Shown in pieces: positions 12,501 through 24,030 of a stretch of DNA of 64,000 bases. Every line of letters begins with the position of its first letter. The first letter of the stretch is position 1. The notes below the pieces were generated by a model. It searched no databases. It worked only from the letters and a program-made list of their open reading frames with translations, and was not told the origin of the DNA. A program made the position numbers and the translations under genes. Source of the DNA: Fasciolopsis buskii (lineage: Eukaryota; Platyhelminthes; Trematoda; Plagiorchiida; Fasciolidae); assembly GCA_008360955.1 (NCBI GenBank), contig LUCM01009820.1:332280-396279 (forward strand). Reading direction: 5' to 3'.

Positions 12501-13892
12501 GAACTCAGTTTGTTTCGCCATAATAAGGTTTTGGGTTAATTTTCTTAGGAATTTACCTTACATCCATGTTTACGTTTCAATTTACCAAGGTGCTATCTAG
12601 CTGTTTTTGGAGATTTGGGTTTTTCAGTTAGCTGCACAGGGTCTTGCATTGCTCGTTTTTTATTCGTTTTGCCGTCATCGTCGAGTTTCTTTAGAAAACT
12701 ACTGTCTACTGGGCACTGAAATGGTTAGACAGACTAATAGGATGAATAGTATGGAAGGCAATTATTACAGAGTAAAACCTTGTGGCAACGGAGGGGCAAG
12801 TTTTACACAGGGTATGTTTTTATACAGTGCAACGCTTGCATGCGTCCGTGCTACCAGGGTCACAGCAAGACCGCAAGACGAACTCACAACGTACTAAAAG
12901 CACAGATTCCCGATCATATCATCTGGAATGGGTTTGATGTTTTAAAGATTTGTATGTATTTGCCCAAATCTGACTGCAGATCGTATGTCATCGGAACCAT
13001 TTCGAAGGATGAATGTAATGAGCAGAAATAAGGCAGGAAAGAGAAATAATACGTATGATTAATCGCATGTGGTAGCTTCTCTATCCTTCACCTCCGCGTC
13101 GTTTACTACCCATCAGGACCCACGATTCGTCCGTGGACTGTATACTACCTGGTTGCACAAACCGAAATAGAGAGTTGATTTAGGACACATTCCGAGCGTC
13201 TGACCACATGGTATAACCCACAAGGCAGTGTGACGATCTGAGGGTCACATAACCTGGGGGCCGCTGAATGATTGCTCAGTTTACACTCCTTTTGGATGGG
13301 CTAAACATTTTGGGTGCCCAGTATACTTGTTTGCCACAGGTGTTGGTGGGCATACAGCCGTATGCTTCGTACGTCGCTCGTAGTTGACTTGGAATCTGGA
13401 TTGAACCATATCCCCTGAGATGTTTAACGAAGATCAGTCAACCTGTTGGAGGGATCTGGGAGTTTGTTTTCGTCCTCTCACTTAATTTGGAACACGTCCG
13501 CCACGAGAAGGCGAGTGCGTAGGGCTCAATTGTTGAGTGACTTAGAATTCCGAACGAATGTGCGCGTAGCTCTTTTGCCGAATGGTTTGGGAGGCTGTAT
13601 GATTCGGGCAGGTGTCGCAGTTTATGGTAGTATATTACGAAATCTCTAGGTCTCCAAATAGCAACTTTTAGGCGAGTGTTGTATAGTGTTTACTGTTGTT
13701 GTTCATTTAATTTTCTATTTATCACTAGCAACTAAACCCAAAGACAGCATCCAAAAACGGGACAAAGTGCAAAAATAGTAGTAGCAAATGCAGCTGAATT
13801 TGATCTTACTTATTGTTTTTTAGTCAGTGGTTTTGATTATCCATTCGATTTTTCCGTCATTTCACTATTGCCTTCGAATGTGATTTTCGTAG

Positions 13893-14169
13893 TGTTCAAT
13901 TCCCAACCGGTCTGCGTGAACCTGTCTGACTTGCATTGGACAAGTGAAGGGGAAACTAGCAATCTGGACCCAGTTGCGGACACCCTCAACAACTCACCAG
14001 AGGAACCGGTCCGCTCAAAAGTACCCGCAGCGAGCGTACTACAGCGATTTGATTTCGAGCAGCGTGAGAGTAGAAAAATTAATGAGAAACTAAGGAAGGA
14101 GAAATTTTTGGAGAAGCAAGAACGCGAGCGTCTACTGAGTGAGGTGGCGGCCGATAGGGAAGCGAGGAG
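13893..14169 (+). CDS. Charged coiled-coil exon of the UBX gene
   Basis: Encodes an acidic lead-in (about 40 residues) and then a strongly charged helix containing FEQRESRKINEKLRKEKF and QERERLLSEVAADREARR. This is the Arg/Glu/Lys-rich coiled coil that directly precedes the UBX domain in UBXN1- and UBXN4-type proteins. The acceptor used is the AG at 13891-13892. A second AG at 13822-13823, with a better pyrimidine tract, would add 23 residues in the same phase. The donor is GTTAGT at 14170, leaving two bases of a split Arg codon that the next exon completes exactly. No convincing start codon lies upstream in this exon, so it is internal. Confidence 0.78.
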
Positions 14170-14344
14170 GTTAGTTTGCCAGATATCTTCACTTTTGGAC
14201 CTCACTAGTGGCTTTTCTGATGTCCTCAATATTTGGAATCTAGATCCGTCGCAAGTGACTTGACCTGACGCATGTATCCGATGATTTAGCTTCAGCTGAT
14301 GTTTACGCATTTTTGGTCCAAACAACACTGCATAGAATTACGTG

Positions 14345-14420
14345 ACTTTTTTCACTGCTCGATCCGTAATGGTTGTGGTGGCTACAGGTTCGAATCTCAG
14401 ACTCGCCAGGCCAATTTGAT
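14345..14420 (+). repeat. B-box-containing SINE fragment (candidate)
   Basis: GGCTACAGGTTCGAATCTCAG is a good B box preceded by GTAATGGTTGTGGTGG, a weak A-box-like stretch. It follows the end of the coiled-coil exon by about 180 bases. Only a partial tRNA resemblance. Confidence 0.35.
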
Positions 14421-14699
14421 GGGTTGATTTCTGCTCGTAACCCATCGGGATTTTGTGCGGTTCCGTGCCACTTCCAGTTTCATCGCCATGGCTGCTAGTT
14501 TCCACCTCTCGGCATGTACTGAGCTCTAGAAGCTGTGGAATATATTCCTTCCACTACTCCGCTGCATCGCTTGTAAAAAAGATAAATAGGGCATTTTTGT
14601 ATTGATAAGGAAGATAGTAGACGATGCGTTATGACAGCTAATTGAAAGGTGCGCATTTTGAAAAAAAATATATGGATTGCCTTTCGAATTAGGTGTTTT

Positions 14700-14775
14700 C
14701 TTCTTGCTTGATAATTGTCGGGTGCTTTGAGGCAGCAATCGAAATCATAACACATTAGTACAAGGTCAATGATTA
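14700..14775. repeat. Dispersed repeat, second copy at 48110-48180
   Basis: The stretch around TTGAGGCAGCAATC...CACATTAGTACAAG is similar to TGAGGCAGCAACC...CACGTTAGTGCAAG at about 48125-48165. Both are in introns of the UBX-LRR gene. The 231-codon open frame 14495-15190 on the minus strand runs over it and is probably not a gene. Confidence 0.5.
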
Positions 14776-15939
14776 TAACAACTGGGATCCTCGTGTAATT
14801 TTCAGTGCCGTTAATCAACAGAAATAATAATGGGTAAGGAAAAAAAGATAGCAAGAGTCGGTTTTGTAACAGTTTAAACGCTTTTCGACTTTCCGAATAA
14901 TAGATAAGCACTAGTATCCAACATTTGCAAAGCGTTTGAGAGATCGGGGAGCTACATGGAGATCGGAATGTAAAGGTGTTAAAGTGTACGGTGCGCATGA
15001 CTAAGTCTCCCTCGGGTTTGGACATGTAGAAGACTGCTGTCACATATACCCCTCGGAGGACAGTCGCAATAAGGTATAAAAAAGGCAAATGCATTTGATA
15101 AAACGAAGAGCCATTCCAAGTCATAAAGCCCGTTCCACCTACCTGGATCATGACACCGAATGGTGCTTCTCGGGTCACATGGACCAGCATGACGGAAAAA
15201 TACGGTGGTACGGAGATAATACGGTGGTCTGATCAGCAGCTGGAAAAAAATGTGGTATTAGTTAATGCACTGAAAGTTAAAGGAAAGTTAGGTTTGTGGT
15301 CATGATTGCAGCCCGATCGAGAATGATTGAAGGGAATTCGAAGAGCTCACTTAGCTTATTCACCAAAACGAAAGCTTCGGCAGGGCATTAAATGTTCATG
15401 TCTCTGAGCCTGTGGGTGTGTCAAATTTATTTTAGTATCAAAGCTAAAAGTCATTCACATCCAAACTGCATTCACCTCTTGCCAAAAGTAAGTGCCCAAT
15501 AAGCATGATGTATGTGTTTCTCTAGGTCTGCGCAGTTTAGAGACAACGAACGAAAACCGTCATATGGTGTACCTCATGCACGGCGGGAGCCATGTAACGG
15601 TTCATGTAAAGGATTTCTATACGCTCAGGGACAGGTTGCCCAGGTGCTCAAATTCTCGTGTCATTTTTCCTATTTTCCAACCCATGTGGAATGTAGAATG
15701 TGACGCTCGCTTTCGCACTATACATCCAAAAGTTGAGGCTACAAGCTGAAATCGAACCGAGCCACAATAAAATAATTGAAAATTAATCAAAACGTCCTTT
15801 GGATCATGTTCAGCTGTGCTGTTTGCTCCCATTCGAAGGTAACTGGTGAATCTAACCCAGTGATTGAAATCAGGTCAGTTGCCGTTTCGTTTGAATAGCG
15901 ATTCCCACAACACTGAATGTTTACTCACGTAATTTACGC

Positions 15940-16015
15940 ACGATGGCACAGAGACAGCATCTGACCGGCAAGCGGAGGGTCGCCAGTTCGATTCCGGCTC
16001 GTGGTATCGACTTTT
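15940..16015 (+). repeat. tRNA-like SINE head (candidate)
   Basis: TGGCACAGAGACAGC (A-box-like) followed by CAGTTCGATTCCGGC (B-box, T-arm with one mismatch). Acceptor and anticodon arms are poor, so a SINE or degraded tRNA is likelier than a functional tRNA. Confidence 0.42.
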
Positions 16016-16616
16016 GGATGCATAATGCATAAGTGGATTTCACATTCTACATAACATCCGGCTTCTCCTGCCACCTGAAAACAACATGTGAAACAGTTTG
16101 ACTATTTTTCACCGTACGCAGCTTCACACACACTCACATTTGGAGACATATGAAGCACTGTGCTCATAAACCGCGGTTTTCCTCTGGTATATTTAGTCGT
16201 ACCAAATGTTTTGAATTAGTTTGAGGACAAACAACTGAAAATTAGCTTGTTGATCACTTTGTCATTCCAGGGTGTTCTGTGGACTTCTCAAAATGCGAAC
16301 AGGCGCTAGGTTTAAGAGGGAGCAACTGAGTTTAAAGTTAAATTGAACTGATTCCTAGTTCTTCATTCGTCATTTCAAAAAAAATGCTTAGAACGATTGG
16401 TCATCTCGGGGCCCGAGGTGGGGGCCGTTCGTGGTTGATGTCATTCCACTGTCGCACGGCTCGATGTGCCACCTTACGTACTTGACATTTTCCTGCGACA
16501 TGCTGAACGCATAAATGTGATAGGAGAAGCATGCTCTGTACCCGCTATGGGGAGGCGGGACTTGCAACCCTGGCCCTAAAACCTATAGTACAGAACTACA
16601 TAACGTCTCAATAAGT

Positions 16617-17180
16617 TGTTATGTTGCCGGCTTTGGTTGGTCTATGCATACACTGAAGCACAAGACACAAGTACCCGCAGCGCACGATATCACAGGAGCA
16701 CACAGCCTGTAGTCTAGCAGGACACGAGCACACAGAGGTTGGAGACACAAAAAGTTCGGGCTCAAGGCCCGTAGTCGCACAACGAATGAGACATCTGCTG
16801 CTCCCTTGAATGAGCAGCCACACGGAACAATAAGCGGCGCGAAATATGAACAGCTAGCCCAGCCCGCTAGCGGAAGAGAGAAGACGAACACAGAGTACTG
16901 CTGCGCGTTTATTGGTGCCCCACCAACACAAATGAGAATTCAAGTGAGCTCTATCGTTTATATAGTTTTGTTGGGTGGCCTTGATCGATGTGTGGACTAG
17001 CCAATCACAGAACGGGCTTTTATGAATCTTTTCGCAGACATATAAAAATATTCGACCGCGCAATATTTAAAATAACGTCAATTTCGAAATATTGAGAAGA
17101 GGATAAATTCTTTTGGAAAATTAGTAGCAGAAATGAAATCTGCGGCTCCAAAAACCTTGGAATGGTCGTCGACCATAACA
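16617..17180. mobile_element. Solo LTR with 5-bp target duplication
   Basis: A 564-base element that begins TGTTATG and ends CATAACA (perfect 7-base terminal inverted repeat, TG...CA), flanked on both sides by TAAGT (16612-16616 and 17181-17185). A second copy is at 28986-29548. No gag, pol, PBS or polypurine tract adjoins, so it is a solo LTR left by recombination. A 5-bp duplication fits Gypsy or BEL/Pao integrases. It lies in the intron between exons 13893-14169 and 18298-18406. Confidence 0.88.
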
Positions 17181-18297
17181 TAAGTCAAATGTGGTAACGA
17201 GCTGGGAGGCAACGAAATTATGTCTATTAACATGGTGGCTGGCGAATCTGGGATTCCAACCTCAGATCTTCTTAGAATGAGACATTTAATCCACTTTCGG
17301 TCATTGTTGATAATAAACTACAGAAACGTCTGTACTTGTGCAGTGCATGCACCAGGCCAACTCCAAAGGTATAAGTCTGAGGCCCTGACAGCTAAAGTGC
17401 GATTCAGTTGATCAAGGTTTTGATCACCATTTCAGTAAAGTTCCTCGGAGCTGTGTAACAATTAACAGGTTCCCGATCTTAGTTTCATACTCTTAAGCTT
17501 TGTAAACGTAACTGTGTATATTTTTTATCTTTTCCTCTGTTTCTCCTCTAGGTCTGCTTTCTGACCAGGAAGTCTATCCTCGTAACGAAATTTATTGTTT
17601 GCCTAATGAAATAGACGACGTAGCTAGTACTGATTTTGCACATTGAGGCTTTCTTTCTTATTCTATTCTGCTGTTGGTGACATTAGGTCTAACAGTAGAG
17701 AATGTTAACATTTGGTGTTACTCTCTCTAACCACTTACGTAAAACAATCTGAGAGTTATCTAATGTAATATTCAGTTATGAGCTGCAATGAACGGACATG
17801 GGGGTTAGTTTGTGTATGACAAACAGGCCGAAGACTTTTACAGCGGATGTCAGAACATATTGACAGGTGGCCAGTCCGGGTCATCAATCGCAAACCACTT
17901 GACTGCAGCCAAACACGGTTGATCTCATTTTATCTTTCAGACCTTCGTTACCTAATACTAACCAGAAGATTTCGGCTGTCAGTGAAGCAATGCTAATAAG
18001 ACTACACAACCCAGTCCTTTGTACAGAAAAGCTGTTAACACACTAATTGTTTGCTGTACACGTTTAACCCCTATGCCTGTTCATTACATTTCTCAGCTGA
18101 ATATTGTATAATTCTCATTGTTTTACGTAAACGGTCGAAAAGAGTAAGACGAAATGTTAACATTCCGCAGTACTGGACTTCTTTGTCTACTCTTCAGTTG
18201 TATAAAGGGCACTCACTGTTTCATATTCTTTAAATGAAGACGTTAGGTTTGTCACTTTAGTTATCACAATCTGAGTCAGTTATTTCATCCGTTTCAG

Positions 18298-18406
18298 GCA
18301 GGCACATTACCCGGTCATCTCCTCTTCTTCACACCAGCCTGTTATCTCCACTGCCCACACGAATGCTCATGAGCAGTCTGAATCCCAGAACAAAATAAAA
18401 GTCAAG
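18298..18406 (+). CDS. UBX gene exon: linker and first UBX strand
   Basis: Acceptor TTTCAG, donor AAG|GTAAGA. It completes the split Arg codon and encodes 36 residues: a Ser/His/Gln-rich linker, then QNKIKVK, the start of UBX beta-strand 1. It ends in phase 0 and joins in frame to the exon at 23679, giving a run IKVKIILFDRPKVPF that aligns with the RIQVRLPDG strand-turn of UBX domains. The Arg normally found in the p97-contacting R...FPR signature is Lys here. Confidence 0.75.
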
Positions 18407-19689
18407 GTAAGACGAATTGCTTTTTTGGTTTTAATGTTATTGGTTATTATAAGTTCACGTAACAAGCGGACTTGGATAAAGGCGTGGTACGCTCACCAGA
18501 TTACCTAACTTTTATTTCCCCTCGCGAGTGCGCTTCGTAACGAGGACTGAGTGGTTCAGCCTACAATTATCAGCACCAGTTTGTCTTTTCATTCACCGAC
18601 ACCCCAATGCGGCAGCCGTCATCCGGGCGATGTTAGATCTTTACAGAAACAGATTTCAGTCTTGTTAGACTCGTATTCACTGAATCACACCATTTGGACT
18701 GTGTTATATGCTTCTCCAAATATTCTCTCAATGTGCCTTGTTTTCTGGGGATCTTTTTTTCTGCAAGAATGGTAAATGGATTAGCCCACGAAGTTATTGA
18801 GGTGTGCAGAACTTTATTTTGTGAAACCGGCAGGCTTCCTGGTGTTAAAAGTGATGGCCACCCTGACGTTTTTGATGTTGCAGATTTAATTTCTTTTATT
18901 ATTTTTGTAAAAGAACCTGTATTTTTCGGGATACGTCATTCTGCGTCTGGGGGCTCCCCATTCTCTCGTTTTGTTGGGTGCAGTGACGTCTAGTCCAATT
19001 TGTGTTCTTGCTTTCCGGTGCTCAGCCAGGTTTGCGCTTTCGTGCTCTTGTTTGACGCCTAGTGTTGATGTTTTGTGCTTCATTGTTGTGTTCAGGGAAT
19101 CAAAACACAAACAATCGACAACGAGTGCTCTAAAACAAGTACTGGTGAGATAAGCTCAGTTGTGATTTCTGAAATTGAGCCAGAGAAATAAACCTAACTT
19201 TAACTTTTATCACATTTGCAGATGTACCTGAGTGCGGTTAACCGTGTAGTAAGATATGATATCAAGAACAGATGAGACCGCTGTTAAGTTAATGAGGGAC
19301 CAACAGGTGTAGCACGAAGAATGATTAGTATTTGAGGTATTGAGACTCACTCGAAAACTGGACACAGTTGCTGTACTGGGCATAATATTTTGGGCGCCTA
19401 AGGATGAAAGAAGGGCCAAAAATGAAATGTAGGGTCTTTTCACTAATGAATGCTTGAAGATGGTGGGAAATCGATTTGAACTAACAGTTTAAATCTTCGG
19501 GCACGGATCATGTTACCGTGTGCGGTGCGCAATTCGAGCCTCATACCTGCCAATCTGCTTTGATGGTCTCTATCGTCTCATCGTGTGCTGTCGTGTTGGT
19601 ATGTGGTAACTACTCTGGCTTTATGGGATTCGACACTTGAAGTGGAAGTTGGTAGCTCCCTCTGTTAGTGATAGGGTTCGATAGGCACA

Positions 19690-19694
19690 TTTTG

Positions 19695-19760
<66 letters not shown>

Positions 19761-20352
19761 CATCATCGTTCAGCGTTAAACAGCAAGGTAAGCGTCAATG
19801 ATCACTACCTTTCCCCCAAAGTTACATGTTTCTATAAAAAGAGTGAATTTCCAAGGGGAACAGGGAATGGACCTACACAGATGGAAGAAGATAAGATGCC
19901 GCTGCAGCACCGACACGGAACACAGTCTAACTGCATAAACACACTCAATCATTCTGGTTCGATAGAAAATGACAACACAATCGCGACTGTTCGCGATTCA
20001 CTGCCATATCCTTCTGTGTCTCCAACAAGCTAGTTAACGGGTCTTTCGGACCCCAACCACGGAGACTTGAGACACCTACTTTACCTATGTTCGCTGTACA
20101 TTTTCTCATCCCACATTGCCACATCATCTGTTGACTTCCAAATAGCTTCTTCTATTCCTTGAGAGGAACGTAAAATAGGGCACGATATGGTAGACGAGTG
20201 TCAACCATGCGCAACACGTGACCCAAACAACGTAGTCTATTAAGATTCATACGCTGACACAGGTTATTCTGAGAGCCGGCACCTAGTATTAGATTCCTGA
20301 CCTCCACATTATCCACCCACATTTTACAGGTCGGCATTAATGAGCAACTCAT
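19690..20352 (-). mobile_element. RTE 3'-end fragment with long microsatellite tail
   Basis: A minus-strand RTE 3' end: LRCLGHVLRMVDTRLPYRAL coding remnant near 20200, then WQCGMRKCTANIGKVGVSSL, then the shared 3' UTR (GTTTAACGCTGAACG on the minus strand), ending in a (CAT)n tract on the plus strand. The 5' end is truncated at about 20352. Antisense to the UBX-LRR gene, in the intron before the UBX exon. Confidence 0.85.
19696..19767. repeat. (CAT)n trinucleotide microsatellite
   Basis: About 24 tandem CAT units with one CAC interruption at 19741. It is the tail of the RTE 3' end next to it, read as (ATG)n on the element's own strand. The poly-His reading frame on the plus strand is an artefact of this repeat. 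Confidence 0.95.
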
Positions 20353-20589
20353 TTTACGGTATCTTTAAATAGCCTTAATGTAGTATTAGAAACGTTGAAA
20401 TTCATAACTGTGATGACCGAACTGACACTGACATTCCTTAGATGCCTATCTTAAGAATTTCGCCCCATCGGAACCATCTAGTGGTGAATAACTGAGGTGT
20501 CACCCGGCTCACTACCCCCACCGAACCTACTGAGGCCCTAGCTACCCTCATTGACAGTCACGATTTAAATCGAAATGTTATTCCAGTGC

Positions 20590-22680
20590 ACCACTTTCCT
20601 CAGCCTTCATCTCCCATTGCTTTGTTTTTGACTTGAATTCACACTTCCTCTTCGTCAGACCAGTCATTTTCGATTTCTCGTTTAATTACTTTGTTATTAA
20701 TTTTTTTCAAAGCTGTTGTCTGCTCCTATATCCTCCAATCTATCTCTCTCATCTTGTCTCCTCCAACCAGAACTTCTGGTTTATCTGGTTGAAGACCCGA
20801 TTCTCATCATTTACTTGCAATAATTGTGCTGTTTATCGCTCTCCTAACAGCATTGGTCTCTCGAGATTTTGAGTTGCTGTCTTTAAACCTCAAGAAATAG
20901 ACTTCAACAGACCTCAGCTATCAAACTGCCGTTCTCGGTAATTTGAACGCCCTTAACAAGGAATAACCAGTGCACTCGTCAAGCACTTCGGCCGTGTGCT
21001 CTGAAACCGAAGCTTTTCCCGCAGTCGACAATCTTTATCAGTTAGCTTGCTTCCCTACACACAACCCATCGCCACATATGGATTTTAGTCAAAATCCGGT
21101 TCCTTTAATTTCGTTCACTTCCTCGTCTCTTTTGGGCTCATCGAACTATTGTCTCATTTCATTTTCCAATTCGTTTTCTTGTCCCATCCATATAACCAAC
21201 TCTAGAGGTATTTTTTGACGTTACGGTTCTTAATAACTAGGATGGTTTCCTTGATATTCTAACCTGTTGTTCTTGGAAAAACTGTTGCTTCGTGTCTGAT
21301 GTTTCTGTGTCTGTTTCTAATTTCACTGAGACTGTTATTGAAAGTAGGCGTCTTTACATCCCAAACGGCAAATCACGATCCCCTGAGTGGTTGAAGCACG
21401 CTTGTAATCATGCTGTCCGTTCGGGAAGCAGTGTATCACCGGTGGCACCACTGACCTAACCAAGCATTCGGTATCGTTTTGTACAAGCTAGGAACAAATG
21501 GTCGTCCACCATGAAGAGGGTTAACGTACGCCTCACACACCACAAAGTTGAGTGACTATCCTCCTCCACCATCGGTAACTGGTTATTTTGCTCTGGTAAA
21601 GGCGGAGAGACTCACTTTGTCTCGCTGAACATCTGTAAAGCCTTTTGCCGAGTTTGACATGTATATCTGCTGTCGAAACTGTCTTTGGATTTCATCGGAC
21701 GATCGTCGATGTAATGTTTCTTCAGCAAATCGTCTCTGTCCGAGTCGAAGGAGTTCTGTCTAAGCTGCTCCTTGTGAGGACTGGTGTCCCTCCATAGTTC
21801 ATATTTGTGTTTTCCTCTTTCCTGCGTTTATTATTGACCACCTAACATCGACCTCTAACTCATTTCATTGCTTTTCCGATGATTCCAATTTCCATTGCTC
21901 CTTATCTATGATACGATTCTCCAAGCTACTGCCAGCATTGATCTCGATCATACTGCTCCCAGTGCATTACTGATTCGGGTTTAGGACGAGCTTCTTTTTA
22001 GGGCTATGCCAACCTTGTCTATTTCGTTTCCAAGACTCCTATCCCCTCTGTTCTGTTCTGTCATCTCTTTTATTCTTCCCAATTCGATTTCGACTGTATT
22101 TCTCTTCATTCCAAGGAGTCATTTTCATTCTGAACTTATCCAGCAATTCTCTTTGCCGGTCTTTATTTGTATCAACGCTTGCCTCTCGTGCTTGGTCTTC
22201 TATTCCGTGCCAGACGCTTTTTACACCTTTCTCTTATCTTTTGCTCAAAACTCAAATCTGCACGATACTTGAATATTGCAATCATGTTTGGGACATAGCT
22301 TCATTTGCCACTGCTTCTCTTGATGGGATTCAACGAAATGCCGTTCGATTGATCAATGACCCATCTTCAGGCGTCTAGTCACCCCTGTAAATTCTCCCTC
22401 CTCGGGTGTCAAACTTCTGGATTTCATTTTTCCTTTGTTTCCCCAACTGAGGCTTTTGAATGCCGTTTTCCCATATTTCCGACGACCCACAATCTTTGTT
22501 TTTAAAAGCAAGGTCAACAAAGTGAATCTTACCTCATTATCTACCACACGCACTTCCCTTGCAATATGCTGTTGATAATGGGGTTTGGCCCTTCTACTAT
22601 GAACCATCTTATCTAGGAAAAAACGTTTGTACTACATCATTTAACCTAAAAAGATGTGTTTCGAATGGATGGCAAATTTT
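20590..22680 (+). mobile_element. Degenerate Jockey/CR1-like LINE
   Basis: Plus-strand remnants: an RT core fragment around 21850-21990 (CFSDDSNFHCSL for the FADDSxLHCS box) and, at 22255-22370, ILEYCNHVWDIASFATASLD followed by IQRNAVRLINDP, the LEYCxxVWxGAxxxxLxxLDxIQRRAIRLIxD block. C-terminal pieces run to about 22680. Frameshifts throughout. It lies in the intron before the UBX exon. Confidence 0.72.
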
Positions 22681-23169
22681 TTGGGCTGCATCCGATACCT
22701 AAACACCGTACCTCATACCCAAGTTATTTGAACGAATCATTCTAAGCTAGTTTGTTGCTATGACTCGAAATTGCTGCTGGTACCCGTGTCTTATTCTTCC
22801 AGCTCTGTGACGGTCGTGTAAGCTAAGGCTACGAGCTACCGCTAAAAATGCAAGGCCGCTTTGTTTCTGCCCGATGAGTCATGCGTCACTGAGGTCGAAT
22901 CACGTATGCGAAACTGGACTGTTCCACAAGCCCGTTTACAATCACGAGAAAGACGCACGACCCGAATAATTGAGGGGATGCAAGCGAAGAAACAGAGTAT
23001 GGAGCCAACCAACCCCTATTCTGGAACAAGGAAGTAGCCTGATTTGTGACAAGCTCAGAGACGAACGGGGGCGACGATCTAGGTGAAGACCAATGAAGAG
23101 GTGATCAGCCCGAAAACGGGTGGACAGCCAACAAATGTGCCCTATCGAGTGTGGATCTGTATGGACCGT

Positions 23170-23300
23170 TTGAAGATGACAAATAAAGACCGATCACAGG
23201 TCTTTCGATCGTTCTCGCTTAATTAAGTGATTTGGGATTGGGCTGGAGTCAGAATGACCGACTGAAGGCGCCGGAGTTAGCGACCGCGATATACAGATTT
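23170..23300. repeat. Dispersed repeat, second copy at 35975-36060
   Basis: Shared blocks GATCGTT.T.GCTT..TTAAG, TGGGATT and ACTGAAGG.GCC...GTTAGCGAC..CGATA occur in the same order at both places. Family not recognised. Confidence 0.5.
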
Positions 23301-23678
23301 CAAAACGAGTTCCTGTTTGTGAACTGTGTGTGTTAGTTACCTCATCGAGGGTTTTAAACAAGTGGAACAATAAATGCCTCCCTAGTGAGAGGAATTGTTT
23401 TATTACTGAATGACTAGCCCACTAAAATTGAGGTATCTTCGTTTTTCACTTAATTTTAAACCGTCTAAGTCGACTAAATCTGGTGCTGGATTTGCGAATA
23501 GGGTGCAGAAACTGTCACGAAGGAAGTTGTTGAGCAAAAGCTAACTGGAATTAGTATAAACTATGGGGAAACATCCAGGTTTATGCATTGCTGGGTGCGT
23601 ACGTACAAACCACTGCAGCGTCGTCGCATCTTTGGATCTTTGGACCCATCACTGTTTTCCGTTCTTTGTTCTATCTAG

Positions 23679-24030
23679 ATCATCCTCTTTGATCGTCCAA
23701 AAGTCCCATTCGTTATTGATTTGAATCCTTCGGATGCTTATGCAGATCTTTTGAGCACGGTTCAACCACTTCTCGCTGCAAACCCACCAGACGCAAACAT
23801 ACCTGGGACAGATATTTTACATACCACGGACATTACACTGCAAACTTTGAACCGGCATTTACAGTCACTCAGTATGACAGATCGTTGTATTCGTATGATA
23901 GTGCACACTTGGCCTCGTCGTGAACTAGCACATCCGAGTGATAATGCAAGCAATCCGGATCCGGCGGTGTTGACACAACGGTTGGCGGAAATGCAAATTA
24001 CCAATGGCACTATAATTTCTGTCAGACATG
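23679..24030 (+). CDS. UBX domain exon (p97/VCP-binding ubiquitin fold)
   Basis: Opens after a pyrimidine-rich acceptor (TTCTATCTAG) and encodes 117 residues forming most of a UBX beta-grasp. There is a strand 2 (KVPFVIDL), a helix (PSDAYADLLSTVQPLL), an insert of about 35 residues, then IRMIVHTWPRREL and a closing strand (QITNGTIISVRH). The WPRR stretch sits where the FPR cis-proline loop contacts the p97 N-domain, with Phe changed to Trp. The insert between the helix and the third strand is longer than in human UBXN1. The donor GTATGT at 24031 leaves phase 1. Known role of the domain: recruits p97/VCP. That this copy binds p97 is inferred. Confidence 0.8.

Noticed and set aside
14495..15190. 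231-codon minus-strand open frame, the second longest frame in the window
   Set aside because: It overlaps a dispersed repeat shared with 48110-48180, shows no domain, and has an intron-like base composition; chance openness is likelier.
16806..17000. 64-codon frame conserved in both 0.56-kb repeats (also at 29180-29371)
   Set aside because: It lies wholly within the solo LTRs; the near-identity comes from recent common origin, not selection.
19096..19143. Possible small exon between TTCAG and GTGAGA
   Set aside because: Including it puts the next UBX exon out of phase, whereas skipping it gives a continuous UBX strand.
19668..20033. Poly-histidine protein frame
   Set aside because: The His run is the plus-strand reading of the (CAT)n tail of an antisense RTE copy, followed by RTE 3' UTR.
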